From Armatimonadota bacterium (GTDB taxonomy: Bacteria > Sysuimicrobiota > Sysuimicrobiia > Sysuimicrobiales > Kaftiobacteriaceae), in the NCBI GenBank assembly GCA_020028535.1, contig JAIBHM010000011.1, positions 1-19,044 on the forward strand: a stretch of 19,044 nt of DNA, in the 5' to 3' direction. The notes below the pieces were generated by a model, which was not told the origin of the DNA, searched no databases, and saw nothing but the letters and a program-made list of their open reading frames with translations. Each line of letters opens with the position of its first letter. Within the stretch, counting starts at the first letter, position 1. Below, one piece after another: positions 1 through 8,023 of the stretch. The position numbers were made by a program, and so were the translations under genes.

Positions 1-16
1 TATAGTAAGAAGAGGT

Positions 17-2059
17 ATGCCGCAGGCGCGTTCCACTAAGAAGAAAGTCCCCGACTTGCTCTCGAAGGCAGCGGCCAGGCGCCGCATCGATGTCCTCCGG
101 CGCGTCATCGAACATCACAGCTACCAGTATCATGCGCTGGACGCGCCGGAGATTTCCGACGCGGAGTATGATGCCCTCCTCCGAGAGCTGCAGCAGCTGG
201 AACAGCAGTTCCCGGAGTACATCACTTCAGAATCTCCCACGCAACGAGTCGGCGCGCCGCCGGCGGAGGCGTTTGCCACCGTCAGGCACCGGCAGGCGAT
301 GCGCAGCCTGGCCAACGCCTTCAACGACGAGGAGCTCCAGGCATGGGCGAAGCGCGTGCAATCGGCGCTCGGGACGCAGCAGGCGGCGTACGTGGCTGAG
401 CTCAAGATCGACGGGGCCGCGATCTCCCTGACGTACGAGCAGGGACGTTTCGTTCGCGGCGCCACCCGCGGCGACGGCGTACAGGGAGAAGACGTCACCC
501 CCAACCTGCGGACGATCGACAGCATCCCGCTGCGATTGAAGTCGACGAAGGTCCCGGGGCTTCTGGAAATTCGCGGCGAGGTCTTCCTGTCCACCAAGGC
601 ATTCGAGGCGATCAACCGGGAGCGGGCAGCTCAGGATCTGCCGCAGTTCGCCAACCCACGCAACGCCGCGAGCGGCTCGCTCCGGCAGCTCGACCCGCGC
701 GTCACGGCCTCGCGGCCGCTGGACATCTTCGTCTACGGCACGGGCGCGGTCGAAGGCATGGTCTTCAAGACGCAGGAGGAAACGCTCGGCTGGCTTCGGC
801 AGGAGGGGGTGAAGGTCAACACGCACACCAAGGTGTGCCGCTCGCTCGATGAGGTCGCCGCCTACGTCGCCCACTGGACGGAGCACCGCGAGGAGTTACC
901 ATACGAGACGGACGGCGTGGTCGTCAAGGTCAACGACTTCCGCCAGCAGGCGGAACTAGGAGCGACCAGCCACTCGCCGCGCTGGGCGATCGCCTACAAG
1001 TTTCCGGCGGAACAGGCCATCACGCGCGTAAAGGACATCCGCGTCTACGTCGGGCGCACGGGCGCGCTGACCCCCGTCGCCGAGCTCGAACCGGTGCGGG
1101 TCTCGGGCGTTACCGTCACGAGCGCCACCCTCCATAACGAAGATGACGTGCGCCGCAAAGACGTGCGCATTGGCGACACGATCGTGATACAGCGGGCGGG
1201 CGAGGTGATCCCCGATGTGGTGCGCGTCCTGCTGGAACGGCGCACGGGTGGGGAGCGCGCGTGGACGATGCCGTCCACCTGTCCGGCCTGCGGCACCAAA
1301 GTGGTCCGGCCGGAAGGCGAGGTGGTCGCCCGCTGCATCAACGCGTCCTGCCCCGCGCAGGTGCTGGGAGGACTCATTCACTTTTGCTCGCGGGGCGCGA
1401 TGAACATCGACCGGGTCGGCCCGAAGCTGCTCATCCAGCTGCTGGACCGCGGGTTGATCAAGGACGCCAGTGACCTCTATCGATTGAAGAAGGAGCAACT
1501 GATCGAGCTGGAACGGATGGCGGAGAGGTCGGCCCAGAATGTCCTCGATTCCATCGAGGGGAGCAGGCGTACGACGCTCGACCGTCTCCTGTATGCACTC
1601 GGGATCCGCCACGTCGGCGGGCACATCGCCGAACTGCTGGCCGCGCACTTCCGAGACGTGCGTGCAGTCATGGCGGCGAGCTTCGAGCAGATTCGCGACG
1701 TCGAAGGTATTGGCCCGACGATCGCGGAGAGTGTGGCGCTGTTCTTCCGGCAGCCTCAGAACGCTGCGCTGGTGCGCAACCTCCTCGAGCGGGGCGTTCG
1801 GCCCGCCGCCCCGGCCCGCGCCGGACCCGGGCCGCTCACCGGCAAGCAGGTCGTCATTACCGGCTCATTGTCCCGCTTCACCCGTCCTCAGGCCGAGCAA
1901 CTGGTGCGCGATCGCGGCGGAAAGATCGGTGGTTCGATCTCGCGAAAGACCGATGTCCTCGTCGTGGGCGAAGATCCCGGGTCAAAGCTGGAGAAGGCAA
2001 AGAAGCTGGGCGTCAGAACGTTGACAGAAGCCGAATTCGTCAAACTGCTCGGGCTGTGA
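17..2059 (+). CDS. ligA: NAD-dependent DNA ligase LigA
   Basis: This enzyme seals nicks in duplex DNA during replication and repair, using NAD+ as the adenylate donor. The 680-residue length is normal for the family. The N-terminal Ia domain (about 20-75, with the HHSYQYHALD segment) leads into the adenylation domain. The catalytic lysine is K130 in the AELKIDGAAIS motif, followed by GATRGDGVQGEDVTPN. An OB fold follows, then a four-cysteine zinc finger (C422, C425, C440, C445), helix-hairpin-helix repeats (about 450-590) and a C-terminal BRCT domain (about 605-680, starting GKQVVITGSL). All motifs expected for activity are present. The ATG at 17 has a purine-rich AAGAGG just upstream. The stop overlaps the GTG candidate start of the next gene, so the two are probably co-transcribed. 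The gene upstream lies outside the window. Confidence 0.98.
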   Translation: MPQARSTKKKVPDLLSKAAARRRIDVLRRVIEHHSYQYHALDAPEISDAEYDALLRELQQLEQQFPEYITSESPTQRVGAPPAEAFATVRHRQAMRSLANAFNDEELQAWAKRVQSALGTQQAAYVAELKIDGAAISLTYEQGRFVRGATRGDGVQGEDVTPNLRTIDSIPLRLKSTKVPGLLEIRGEVFLSTKAFEAINRERAAQDLPQFANPRNAASGSLRQLDPRVTASRPLDIFVYGTGAVEGMVFKTQEETLGWLRQEGVKVNTHTKVCRSLDEVAAYVAHWTEHREELPYETDGVVVKVNDFRQQAELGATSHSPRWAIAYKFPAEQAITRVKDIRVYVGRTGALTPVAELEPVRVSGVTVTSATLHNEDDVRRKDVRIGDTIVIQRAGEVIPDVVRVLLERRTGGERAWTMPSTCPACGTKVVRPEGEVVARCINASCPAQVLGGLIHFCSRGAMNIDRVGPKLLIQLLDRGLIKDASDLYRLKKEQLIELERMAERSAQNVLDSIEGSRRTTLDRLLYALGIRHVGGHIAELLAAHFRDVRAVMAASFEQIRDVEGIGPTIAESVALFFRQPQNAALVRNLLERGVRPAAPARAGPGPLTGKQVVITGSLSRFTRPQAEQLVRDRGGKIGGSISRKTDVLVVGEDPGSKLEKAKKLGVRTLTEAEFVKLLGL

Positions 2060-2067
2060 TCGCTCGC

Positions 2068-2568
2068 ATGCGCGCGCGGCCGCTTCTCCTGTTGTGTATC
2101 GTCCTCGCCGTGTTCGGATGCCGCCCGCGTCCCGACACCGCGGTGGTCTCGGTGTTCTTCACCAGGAGCGACGGCAATGCCATCACGCTCGTGGAGGTGC
2201 GCCGCACGGTGCCCCGCGGGGCGACCGAGGCGATGCTGGCCGCCGCCCTGAACGAGCTGCTCAACGGCCTTACCGCAGAGGAACGCGCCAGAGGACTGTC
2301 CAGCTCCATCCCCCCGAAGACGCGGTTGCGTGCGGTCCAGGTCAGGAACGGCGTCGTCCGCGCCGACTTCACGCGCGAGGTGGAGGCCGGCGGCGGAAGC
2401 GCCAGCATGCTGGGACGATTCTGGCAGGTCGTCTACACCGCCACGCAGTTCAAGGAGGCGCCCAAGGTCCAGATCCTCATCGAAGGGCAAGAGCGTGAGG
2501 CCATGGGCGGCGAAGGGGTGATCATCGGGCAACCCGTCTCGCGCCCGCCGACGCAACCCCGCTTCTAG
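2068..2568 (+). CDS. GerMN-domain lipoprotein
   Basis: This is a small exported protein of about 166 residues with one GerMN (sporulation/germination-type) domain. The ATG at 2068 gives an n-region MRARP, a hydrophobic stretch and a lipobox-like AVFGC with the lipidated cysteine at residue 18. A GTG at 2056 in the same frame overlaps the ligA stop (GTGA) and would add four residues by translational coupling. Neither start has a clear Shine-Dalgarno sequence. The GerMN part runs from about residue 25 to 145 and shows the usual pattern: a strand ending in VFFTRSDG, then RTVPRG, a helix with AAALNELLNG, SSSIPPKTRLRAV, VRADFTREV and a C-terminal ILIEGQ strand. GerMN domains occur in GerM and in envelope lipoproteins such as LpqB; their ligand is unclear. 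I infer an envelope role. Nothing ties it to sporulation here. Confidence 0.85.
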   Translation: MRARPLLLLCIVLAVFGCRPRPDTAVVSVFFTRSDGNAITLVEVRRTVPRGATEAMLAAALNELLNGLTAEERARGLSSSIPPKTRLRAVQVRNGVVRADFTREVEAGGGSASMLGRFWQVVYTATQFKEAPKVQILIEGQEREAMGGEGVIIGQPVSRPPTQPRF

Positions 2569-2632
2569 CCTCTGACCGCAGGAAAGACCGCATCACCAGG
2601 GAATCCCACATCCAACACGTCGTCGCGGGTCC

Positions 2633-3886
2633 GTGCCGAGCGAAGTATTCGCCGAAGACATCGAGGCACTGCTGGAGCGGCTGGATGGGGTCACCGCCGC
2701 TCGCGTTGTCGCTACGGACGCGGGCGAGATCGACCGCATCTACGTCACCGCTTCGGCTGAGAAGGACGAGTCGAAAGTCCGCCACAGCGTCGCCGCAGCG
2801 CTCATGTCCCGGTACTCGCTCGCCGTGGACAACTGGCGAATCCGCGTGGCGAGGCTGCGTCGCGATCAGCCCGCCCGGTCTCGCTGGTACATGCAGAAGG
2901 TCGAGGAGATCCTCAGCGCGACTGAGACCAAGGTCACCGTCGAGTTACGGACGGACGAAGGCACGGTCGCCGCGCTCGTCGGCCGCGCCCGCGGACTGAC
3001 CGATGCAGCCGGGCGGCTGCGTACCGCGGCGCAGGCCACGCTGGATGCGCTGAAGTCGCTCTTCGAGGCCGAAGACCGGCGCGCGACCGTGGAGTCGATC
3101 GTCCCGGTCGCGCTGACCGCGGGCAAGGCCATGGTCGTGGCGATTACAATCTCCGGCGCCTCCGCGTCCGACCGCTATGTCGGGACGGCGATGGTTGAAG
3201 GCAGTGAGACCGAAGCGGCCATCGGCGCGACACTGGACGCGGTGACGAAGCGTGGCACGGGGCTGGTACGGCGGGGGTGGGCGATGCGGGATCGCCGCGA
3301 AGAGCTCGAGTCGATGGAAGACCATTACCGCCGCCTGCGCGAGCCGCAGCGGCGTATGCCGCTGGCGGCGCGTCCGGCCGAGTCGGGGCTCGAAGTGGAG
3401 GCGTTGACCGACACGCTGCAGGCGGACGGTATCGAATCAGCGACGCTCGAAGCAGAGGACGTCGAGACAGAGACCGTGGACACAAGGCCGCTCGATCGCG
3501 TCCCAGCGCGGACCGTTGTGGAGATTCCCGCGGCCGCTCCTGTCGAGGCGGGCCCCGTGGAGACGCGAGATGAGGACGGCTGGCAAATCAGGCCCGAACG
3601 ACCGGGGGGTGCTGAAGTGGCTCAACCAATGAACCGGCAGCAGGACATGGAGCGGAACCGCTTTGCTCCGAAGAGCTCGATGGAAGATGACTTCTTCCGT
3701 CACCTGGTGGCCACCGGGATCCCGGTGCACATTCGATGCCGAGATGGATACGAGATTCTCGAGGGTATCCTCAAGGACTTCGGTACGTATAGCCTGCTCG
3801 TCGAGACCGACGCCGGACGGGAGCTTGTCTTCAAGCACGGGATCATCACCATCCGGCCGATGACCGCGAGGACTGTCCAGGAATAG
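2633..3886 (+). CDS. Multidomain protein with C-terminal Hfq/Sm-like domain
   Basis: This is a 417-residue protein that I do not recognise as a whole. Residues about 4-75 form a small alpha/beta domain (LERLDGVTAARVV, then IDRIYVTAS). Residues about 95-212 form a second alpha/beta domain (VTVELRTDEG, RLRTAAQATLDAL, AMVVAITISG, RYVGTAMVEG). Both resemble conserved hypothetical proteins seen beside acyl-CoA carboxylase genes, from memory only. Residues about 220-345 are charged, Ala/Glu/Pro-rich and probably disordered. Residues 348-410 align with Hfq: SMEDDFF matches SLQDPFL, IPVHIR matches VPVSIY, DFGTY matches SFDQF, and VFKHGI matches VYKHAI (K401, H402 kept). Hfq Gln8 and Gln41 become Glu351 and Thr385, and the rim arginines are lost. 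The start is GTG with a weak ribosome site. It ends 10 nt before the carboxyltransferase gene, so it is probably in that operon. RNA binding is an inference. Confidence 0.8.
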   Translation: MPSEVFAEDIEALLERLDGVTAARVVATDAGEIDRIYVTASAEKDESKVRHSVAAALMSRYSLAVDNWRIRVARLRRDQPARSRWYMQKVEEILSATETKVTVELRTDEGTVAALVGRARGLTDAAGRLRTAAQATLDALKSLFEAEDRRATVESIVPVALTAGKAMVVAITISGASASDRYVGTAMVEGSETEAAIGATLDAVTKRGTGLVRRGWAMRDRREELESMEDHYRRLREPQRRMPLAARPAESGLEVEALTDTLQADGIESATLEAEDVETETVDTRPLDRVPARTVVEIPAAAPVEAGPVETRDEDGWQIRPERPGGAEVAQPMNRQQDMERNRFAPKSSMEDDFFRHLVATGIPVHIRCRDGYEILEGILKDFGTYSLLVETDAGRELVFKHGIITIRPMTARTVQE

Positions 3887-3896
3887 ATAGCCCCTG

Positions 3897-5444
3897 ATGG
3901 GTGACGATCGCCTCTCCGACCTGCGCCGGCGCAAGGATCGCATCCGGGCGCTGGGCGGGCCGGAGCGCATCCAGCGGCAGCACGATCAGGGCAAGCTCAC
4001 CGCGCGCGAGCGCCTCGACCACCTGCTGGACCCCGGATCGTTCGTCGAGCTTGATGCGTTTGTGACGCACCAGGCCCGCCAGTTCGGCATGGAGCGTGTG
4101 GAAGCGCCCGCCGACGGCGTCGTCACCGGCTATGGCACCATTGCCGGCCGCACCGTGTACGTGTTCTCCCAGGACTTTACCGTGCTGGGGGGGTCGCTCG
4201 GCTCCTCGCATGCCGGCAAGATCTGCAAGGTGATGGACCTGGCGATGCGCACCGGCGCGCCGATGATCGGGTTGAACGACTCCGGCGGCGCGCGGATCCA
4301 GGAGGGCGTGGACAGCCTGGGCGGCTACGCGGAGATTTTCTACCGCAACACGATGGCGAGCGGCGTGATCCCGCAGATCTCGGCCATCATGGGTCCCTGC
4401 GCCGGCGGCGCCGTGTACTCTCCCGCCATCACCGACTTCACGATCATGGTGCGCGGGACGAGCTACATGTTCGTCACCGGTCCGCAGGTCGTGCGCACCG
4501 TGACCCGTGAGGAAGTTGGGTTCGAGGAGCTCGGCGGGGCCGAGGTGCACGCGGGCGCGAGCGGCGTCGCGCACTTTGTCGCCGAAGACGACATGGACTG
4601 CCTGCAGCAGATCCGCCGTCTGCTGTCCTACGTACCGCAGAACAACCTCGAGGATCCGCCGCGGGCGCCGTCGACCGACGATCCCGCCCGCATGGACGAT
4701 GCGCTGAACGGGATCGTGCCCGGGGATCCCATCAAGCCCTACGACATGTCCGAGGTGATCCGCCGGGTTGTCGACACGGACTCGTTCTTCGAGGTGCACG
4801 CCCGCTTCGCCCAAAACCTGATCACAGGATTCGCCCGCCTGGACGGCCGGGCCGTGGGCGTGGTCGCGCAGCAGCCGGGCGTTCTGGCCGGCGTCCTGGA
4901 CATTGCTTCGAGCACCAAAGGCGCGCGATTCATCCGGTTCTGCGACGCCTTCAACATTCCGCTGGTGACGTTCGTGGACGTGCCGGGATTTCTCCCCGGC
5001 GTGGGCCAGGAACACGGCGGGATCATCCGCCACGGCGCCAAGCTCCTCTTCGCATACTGCGAGGCCACCGTTCCCAAGATCGCCGTCGTCACGCGCAAGG
5101 CGTACGGCGGCGCCTACGACGTGATGTCGAGCAAGCACATCCGCGGCGACATCAACCTGGCGTGGCCCACTGCCGAGATCGCGGTGATGGGCCCGGAGGG
5201 CGCGATCGAGATCATCTACCGCAAGGAGCTGGCGGAGGCGAAGGACGCGGCCGCCCTGCGCGCGCGCCTCGTCGCGGATTACCGCGCCCAGTTCAGCAAC
5301 CCCTACATTGCCGCGACCCGGGGCTACATCGACGACGTGATCGAGCCGCGCGAGACGCGCCCACGACTCATCTCGGCGCTCGCTGCGCTGGAGTCGAAAC
5401 GGCAAAGCTTGCCGAGAAAGAAGCACGGCAACATACCATTGTAG
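3897..5444 (+). CDS. Propionyl/acyl-CoA carboxylase carboxyltransferase (beta) subunit
   Basis: This subunit transfers the carboxyl group from carboxybiotin to an acyl-CoA, probably propionyl-CoA to give (S)-methylmalonyl-CoA. The 515-residue length matches PccB/MmdA. The N-half carries GGSLGSSHAGKICKVMDLA, LNDSGGARIQEGV and the oxyanion-type MGPCAGGAVYSPA. The C-half carries VDVPGFLPG, then RHGAKLLFAYCEATVPK and RKAYGGAYDVMSSKHI. The residue in AYGGAYD (D408) corresponds to the position that is Asp in Streptomyces propionyl-CoA carboxylase and Ile in the acetyl-CoA enzyme, which supports propionyl-CoA as substrate. The start is ATG; the best purine run (CAGGA) is about 14 nt upstream, so coupling to the preceding gene is likely. 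Biotin carboxylase and carrier genes follow after an inserted acetyltransferase. A decarboxylase role (MmdA) is possible but less likely, because no membrane subunits are nearby. Confidence 0.95.
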   Translation: MGDDRLSDLRRRKDRIRALGGPERIQRQHDQGKLTARERLDHLLDPGSFVELDAFVTHQARQFGMERVEAPADGVVTGYGTIAGRTVYVFSQDFTVLGGSLGSSHAGKICKVMDLAMRTGAPMIGLNDSGGARIQEGVDSLGGYAEIFYRNTMASGVIPQISAIMGPCAGGAVYSPAITDFTIMVRGTSYMFVTGPQVVRTVTREEVGFEELGGAEVHAGASGVAHFVAEDDMDCLQQIRRLLSYVPQNNLEDPPRAPSTDDPARMDDALNGIVPGDPIKPYDMSEVIRRVVDTDSFFEVHARFAQNLITGFARLDGRAVGVVAQQPGVLAGVLDIASSTKGARFIRFCDAFNIPLVTFVDVPGFLPGVGQEHGGIIRHGAKLLFAYCEATVPKIAVVTRKAYGGAYDVMSSKHIRGDINLAWPTAEIAVMGPEGAIEIIYRKELAEAKDAAALRARLVADYRAQFSNPYIAATRGYIDDVIEPRETRPRLISALAALESKRQSLPRKKHGNIPL

Positions 5445-5507
5445 GGACAACTGCCATCGCTCGTCGCGAAGCGACTCACGATAACATGACAAGGAATCTC
5501 CGGGTGC

Positions 5508-6047
5508 GTGAGTAGAACAGTCTACGAAGATTCTCCCTCCACCGCCATGCAAGAACATTTGACGTCGGTAAAGCTTGAGTACGTGTCTCCCGACGACCGG
5601 AAGTTTCGGGAGTGGTTGCGCCGCTACCGCGAAGAGATCGTCGGCGAGCCGCCGCCGGACGAATGGCTCGATGGCTACATCCGCCACATCTTCAACGAGC
5701 AGGGGAAGAGCCGCCACATCTGGTGGGCGGTGGAAGAGGGACGCCGCATCGGCTTTGCGGTGGCGATTCTGAGCGCGCAGGCGTCGGACCGCCAGCGCAT
5801 CCAGGGGACCATCGCCGAGTTTTTCGTGTATCCTGAGTATCGCCGCGAGGGCTACGGCCGTCGCATGGCTGAGGCCGTGATTGAATTCCTGAACGGCCAG
5901 GGCGCCAACGATATCCACGCCTCGGTCACCGCGGGCAACGTCCGCGGCCTGCGCTTCTGGGAAGCCTGCAGCTTCATGATCTCCCGCTACGTGCTCGTGC
6001 ACCGGCCGGGTCTGCGCCGGGAAGAGGAAGACGAGGACGAGCTCTAG
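5508..6047 (+). CDS. GNAT-family N-acetyltransferase
   Basis: This is a 179-residue acetyl-CoA-dependent acyltransferase of the GNAT superfamily with unknown substrate. Strand beta4 and the pyrophosphate loop are clear: EFFVYPEYRREGYGRRM, giving the R-x-x-G-x-G motif at R112-G117. The later NVRGLRFWEACSF segment (about 144-156) is the usual motif B region. The tail is acidic (REEEDEDEL). The GTG at 5508 has AAGGA 13 nt upstream. An ATG at 5547 (residue 14) is the alternative and has no ribosome site, but the conserved domain begins after either. It sits between the carboxyltransferase and biotin carboxylase genes on the same strand. It could acetylate a protein or small molecule linked to the pathway, by analogy with GNAT lysine acetyltransferases that control acyl-CoA enzymes, but this is inference. 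Its 3' end is only a few bases before the conserved biotin carboxylase sequence. Confidence 0.85.
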   Translation: MSRTVYEDSPSTAMQEHLTSVKLEYVSPDDRKFREWLRRYREEIVGEPPPDEWLDGYIRHIFNEQGKSRHIWWAVEEGRRIGFAVAILSAQASDRQRIQGTIAEFFVYPEYRREGYGRRMAEAVIEFLNGQGANDIHASVTAGNVRGLRFWEACSFMISRYVLVHRPGLRREEEDEDEL

Positions 6048-6084
6048 CTCCTCTGTCCTCATCGCCAACCGGGGTGAGATCGCG

Positions 6085-7515
6085 GTGCGCATCATCCGCG
6101 CGTGCCGCGACCTTGGGCTGCGCGCGGTCGCCGTGTACTCTCCGGTCGATCGCCATGCCCCACACGTGCGCCTGGCCGACGAGGCCCACCCTCTGCCCGG
6201 CGATCCCCCGGCGGACAGTTATCTCAACGCCGGCGCGCTGATCGACATCGCCCGATCCGCCCGCGTTCACGCGCTGCACCCCGGCTACGGATTCCTTGCG
6301 GAGAATGCCGCATTCGCCCGCGCCTGTGAAGCCGCCGGCGTGGTCTTCGTCGGGCCGCCGGCCGATGTGCTTGCCGCGTGCGGCGACAAGGCGCAGACGC
6401 GTGACCGTCTGGCTGCCGCCGGTGTCCCGGTGCTGCCGGGCACCGGGCCGCTCGCCGACCGGGAGATCGCGGCCGCAGCAGCGGAGCTCGGATTTCCTCT
6501 GCTCATCAAGGCCGCAGGCGGCGGGGGCGGCAAAGGCATCCACCTCGTGGGCGCGCGGCACGAACTCGACCACAGCGTGCGTATTGCACGCGGCGAGGCA
6601 AAGGCGGCGTTTGGAGACGACCGGATCTACCTGGAACGGTGGCTTGGGGATGCGCGGCATGTGGAAGTGCAAATCTTGGCCGACCGCAGGGGCGCGATCG
6701 TGGCGCTGGGAGAACGGGACTGCTCGGTGCAGCGCCGGCACCAGAAATTGATCGAGGAGACGCCTGCCGGGGGCCTCGATCGGGATGTGCGAGGACGCCT
6801 GCTCGAGGCCGCCGTGGCAGGCGCGAAAGCGATCGGGTACGTAAACGCCGGGACGTTCGAATTCCTGGTGAAGGGGAGCGACTTCTTCTTCCTCGAGGTC
6901 AACGCCCGCCTGCAGGTGGAACACCCGATCACCGAAGCCGTGACGGGTCTGGATCTCGTCGCCGAGCAACTGCGGATCTCACAGGGGGGCGCGCTGTCCC
7001 TCGCAGAGTCACCTGTTCCACGCGGACACGCGATTGAGTGCAGGATTAGCGCAGAGGATCCGCATGAGGCCTTCCTCCCATCGATCGGCCGTATCGAAGC
7101 GGTGGTCGAGCCCTCGGGCCCCGGCGTGCGCGTGGACAGCGGGATGCTGCCCGGGCTGGAGGTCACACGGCACTACGATCCGCTGCTCGCCAAGGTGATC
7201 ACCTGGGGAATGACACGCGAAGATGCGATCACCCGGATGCGCCGCGCACTCTCGGAAATGGCCGTGGCGGGTATCGCCACGACCCTGCCGTTCCACTTGT
7301 GGGCGCTTGGCGATTCGGAGTTCGCATCGAGCCGCCACACAACGGGTTTCGTATCTCGTTGGGAGACTCGCGTGCAGGGACGACACGAGCTCGAGGCCGT
7401 CATCGCCGCGGCCGCGGCGGCCTTTCAGGAGGAGCAGGAACTGCGCCTGCCTCATGCCCCGGCGCCGCGACGGTGGATCAACGCCGCCCGAGAGGAAGGC
7501 CTGCGCGATGCCTGA
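6085..7515 (+). CDS. Biotin carboxylase (alpha) subunit; true 5' end unresolved
   Basis: This enzyme carboxylates the biotin of the carrier protein using ATP and bicarbonate. The BC N-domain is followed by ATP-grasp: IKAAGGGGGKGIHLVG (about 141-156), EVQILADRRG, ERDCSVQRRHQKLIEETP, and the catalytic FLEVNARLQVEHPITEAV (E271, N273, R275, E279). The BC C-domain ends near 430, and a helical Ala-rich tail of about 45 residues runs to the stop. The first standard start is GTG 6085, which aligns with residue 15 of E. coli AccC. The same frame stays open upstream to 5980 and encodes SVLIANRGEIA (6052-6084), the conserved first strand and loop of the family. No ATG, GTG, TTG or CTG occurs between 5980 and 6084. 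GTG 6085 does have a GGGGTGAG six bases upstream. The protein is otherwise intact. It overlaps the carrier gene by 8 nt. Confidence 0.93.
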   Translation: MRIIRACRDLGLRAVAVYSPVDRHAPHVRLADEAHPLPGDPPADSYLNAGALIDIARSARVHALHPGYGFLAENAAFARACEAAGVVFVGPPADVLAACGDKAQTRDRLAAAGVPVLPGTGPLADREIAAAAAELGFPLLIKAAGGGGGKGIHLVGARHELDHSVRIARGEAKAAFGDDRIYLERWLGDARHVEVQILADRRGAIVALGERDCSVQRRHQKLIEETPAGGLDRDVRGRLLEAAVAGAKAIGYVNAGTFEFLVKGSDFFFLEVNARLQVEHPITEAVTGLDLVAEQLRISQGGALSLAESPVPRGHAIECRISAEDPHEAFLPSIGRIEAVVEPSGPGVRVDSGMLPGLEVTRHYDPLLAKVITWGMTREDAITRMRRALSEMAVAGIATTLPFHLWALGDSEFASSRHTTGFVSRWETRVQGRHELEAVIAAAAAAFQEEQELRLPHAPAPRRWINAAREEGLRDA

Positions 7516-8017
7516 GTACTCGGTGGCGTACGGCAGCCGCACCGTTATCGTGAGCGTGGCGCGCGAGGGCGCGGGATTGCGCGTGGCGGTCGATGGGCAG
7601 ACCTACCCGATCGCCTTCGAGCGCCGGCTCGGCACGACGCACTACGTGCTGACCCGCGACACGTCGGCTACGCCTGTGGTCATCCGAACAGACGGCGACG
7701 AGTGCCTGGTGGGGATCGCCGATGAACAGTACCGCCTGCGCGTGACGCGCCGCGTGCCGATCGCCCGCAAAAGCGTGGCGGCCGCGGCGGTGAGCTCGCG
7801 TGAGGTCAGAGCACCGATGCCGGGGCTGGTCGTGTCGGTCCAGGTGGTGGTCGGCGAAAGAGTGGAGGCCGGCCGGCCGCTGGCCATCGTCGAGGCGATG
7901 AAGATGCAGAGTGAGATCCGCGCGCCGGTCGCCGGCCGGGTGTCGGCGGTGCGCGCCCGGGCAGGCCAGGAGGTGATGGGGGGAGCGGTGTTGCTGACAA
8001 TCGAACCTTCCGGGTGA
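7508..8017 (+). CDS. Biotin carboxyl carrier protein / biotinyl domain protein
   Basis: This is the carrier that moves carboxybiotin between the carboxylase and carboxyltransferase subunits. It has 169 residues. The C-terminal biotinyl domain (about 97-168) starts VRAPMPGLVVSV and contains EAMKM, with the biotinylated lysine at K132, then SEIRAPVAGRVSAV. Residues 1-90 are a beta-rich region (VDGQTYPIAFE, TPVVIRTDGDE, VGIADEQYRLRV) that may dock on the partner subunits, like the BT-type domain of propionyl-CoA carboxylase alpha chains. In many relatives this region is fused to biotin carboxylase; here it is a separate gene. The ATG at 7508 was chosen because GAGGAAGG lies about 9 nt upstream inside the biotin carboxylase gene, and because the 8-nt overlap suggests coupled translation. 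The stop is 6 nt before the mutase start. Confidence 0.93.
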   Translation: MPEYSVAYGSRTVIVSVAREGAGLRVAVDGQTYPIAFERRLGTTHYVLTRDTSATPVVIRTDGDECLVGIADEQYRLRVTRRVPIARKSVAAAAVSSREVRAPMPGLVVSVQVVVGERVEAGRPLAIVEAMKMQSEIRAPVAGRVSAVRARAGQEVMGGAVLLTIEPSG

Positions 8018-8023
8018 CCGACA

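Noticed and set aside
5445..5507. A small gene or promoter in the gap before the GNAT gene.
   Set aside because: The only short frame (from ATG 5485) is nine codons, and no paired -35/-10 elements could be found; a weak TCGCT/AGCGA pairing is too short to call.
3846..6095. A 749-codon open frame on the minus strand.
   Set aside because: It is antisense to the carboxyltransferase and GNAT genes, which have clear family motifs. Its His/Ala/Arg/Gly-rich translation has no recognisable domain; long antisense frames are common in GC-rich code.
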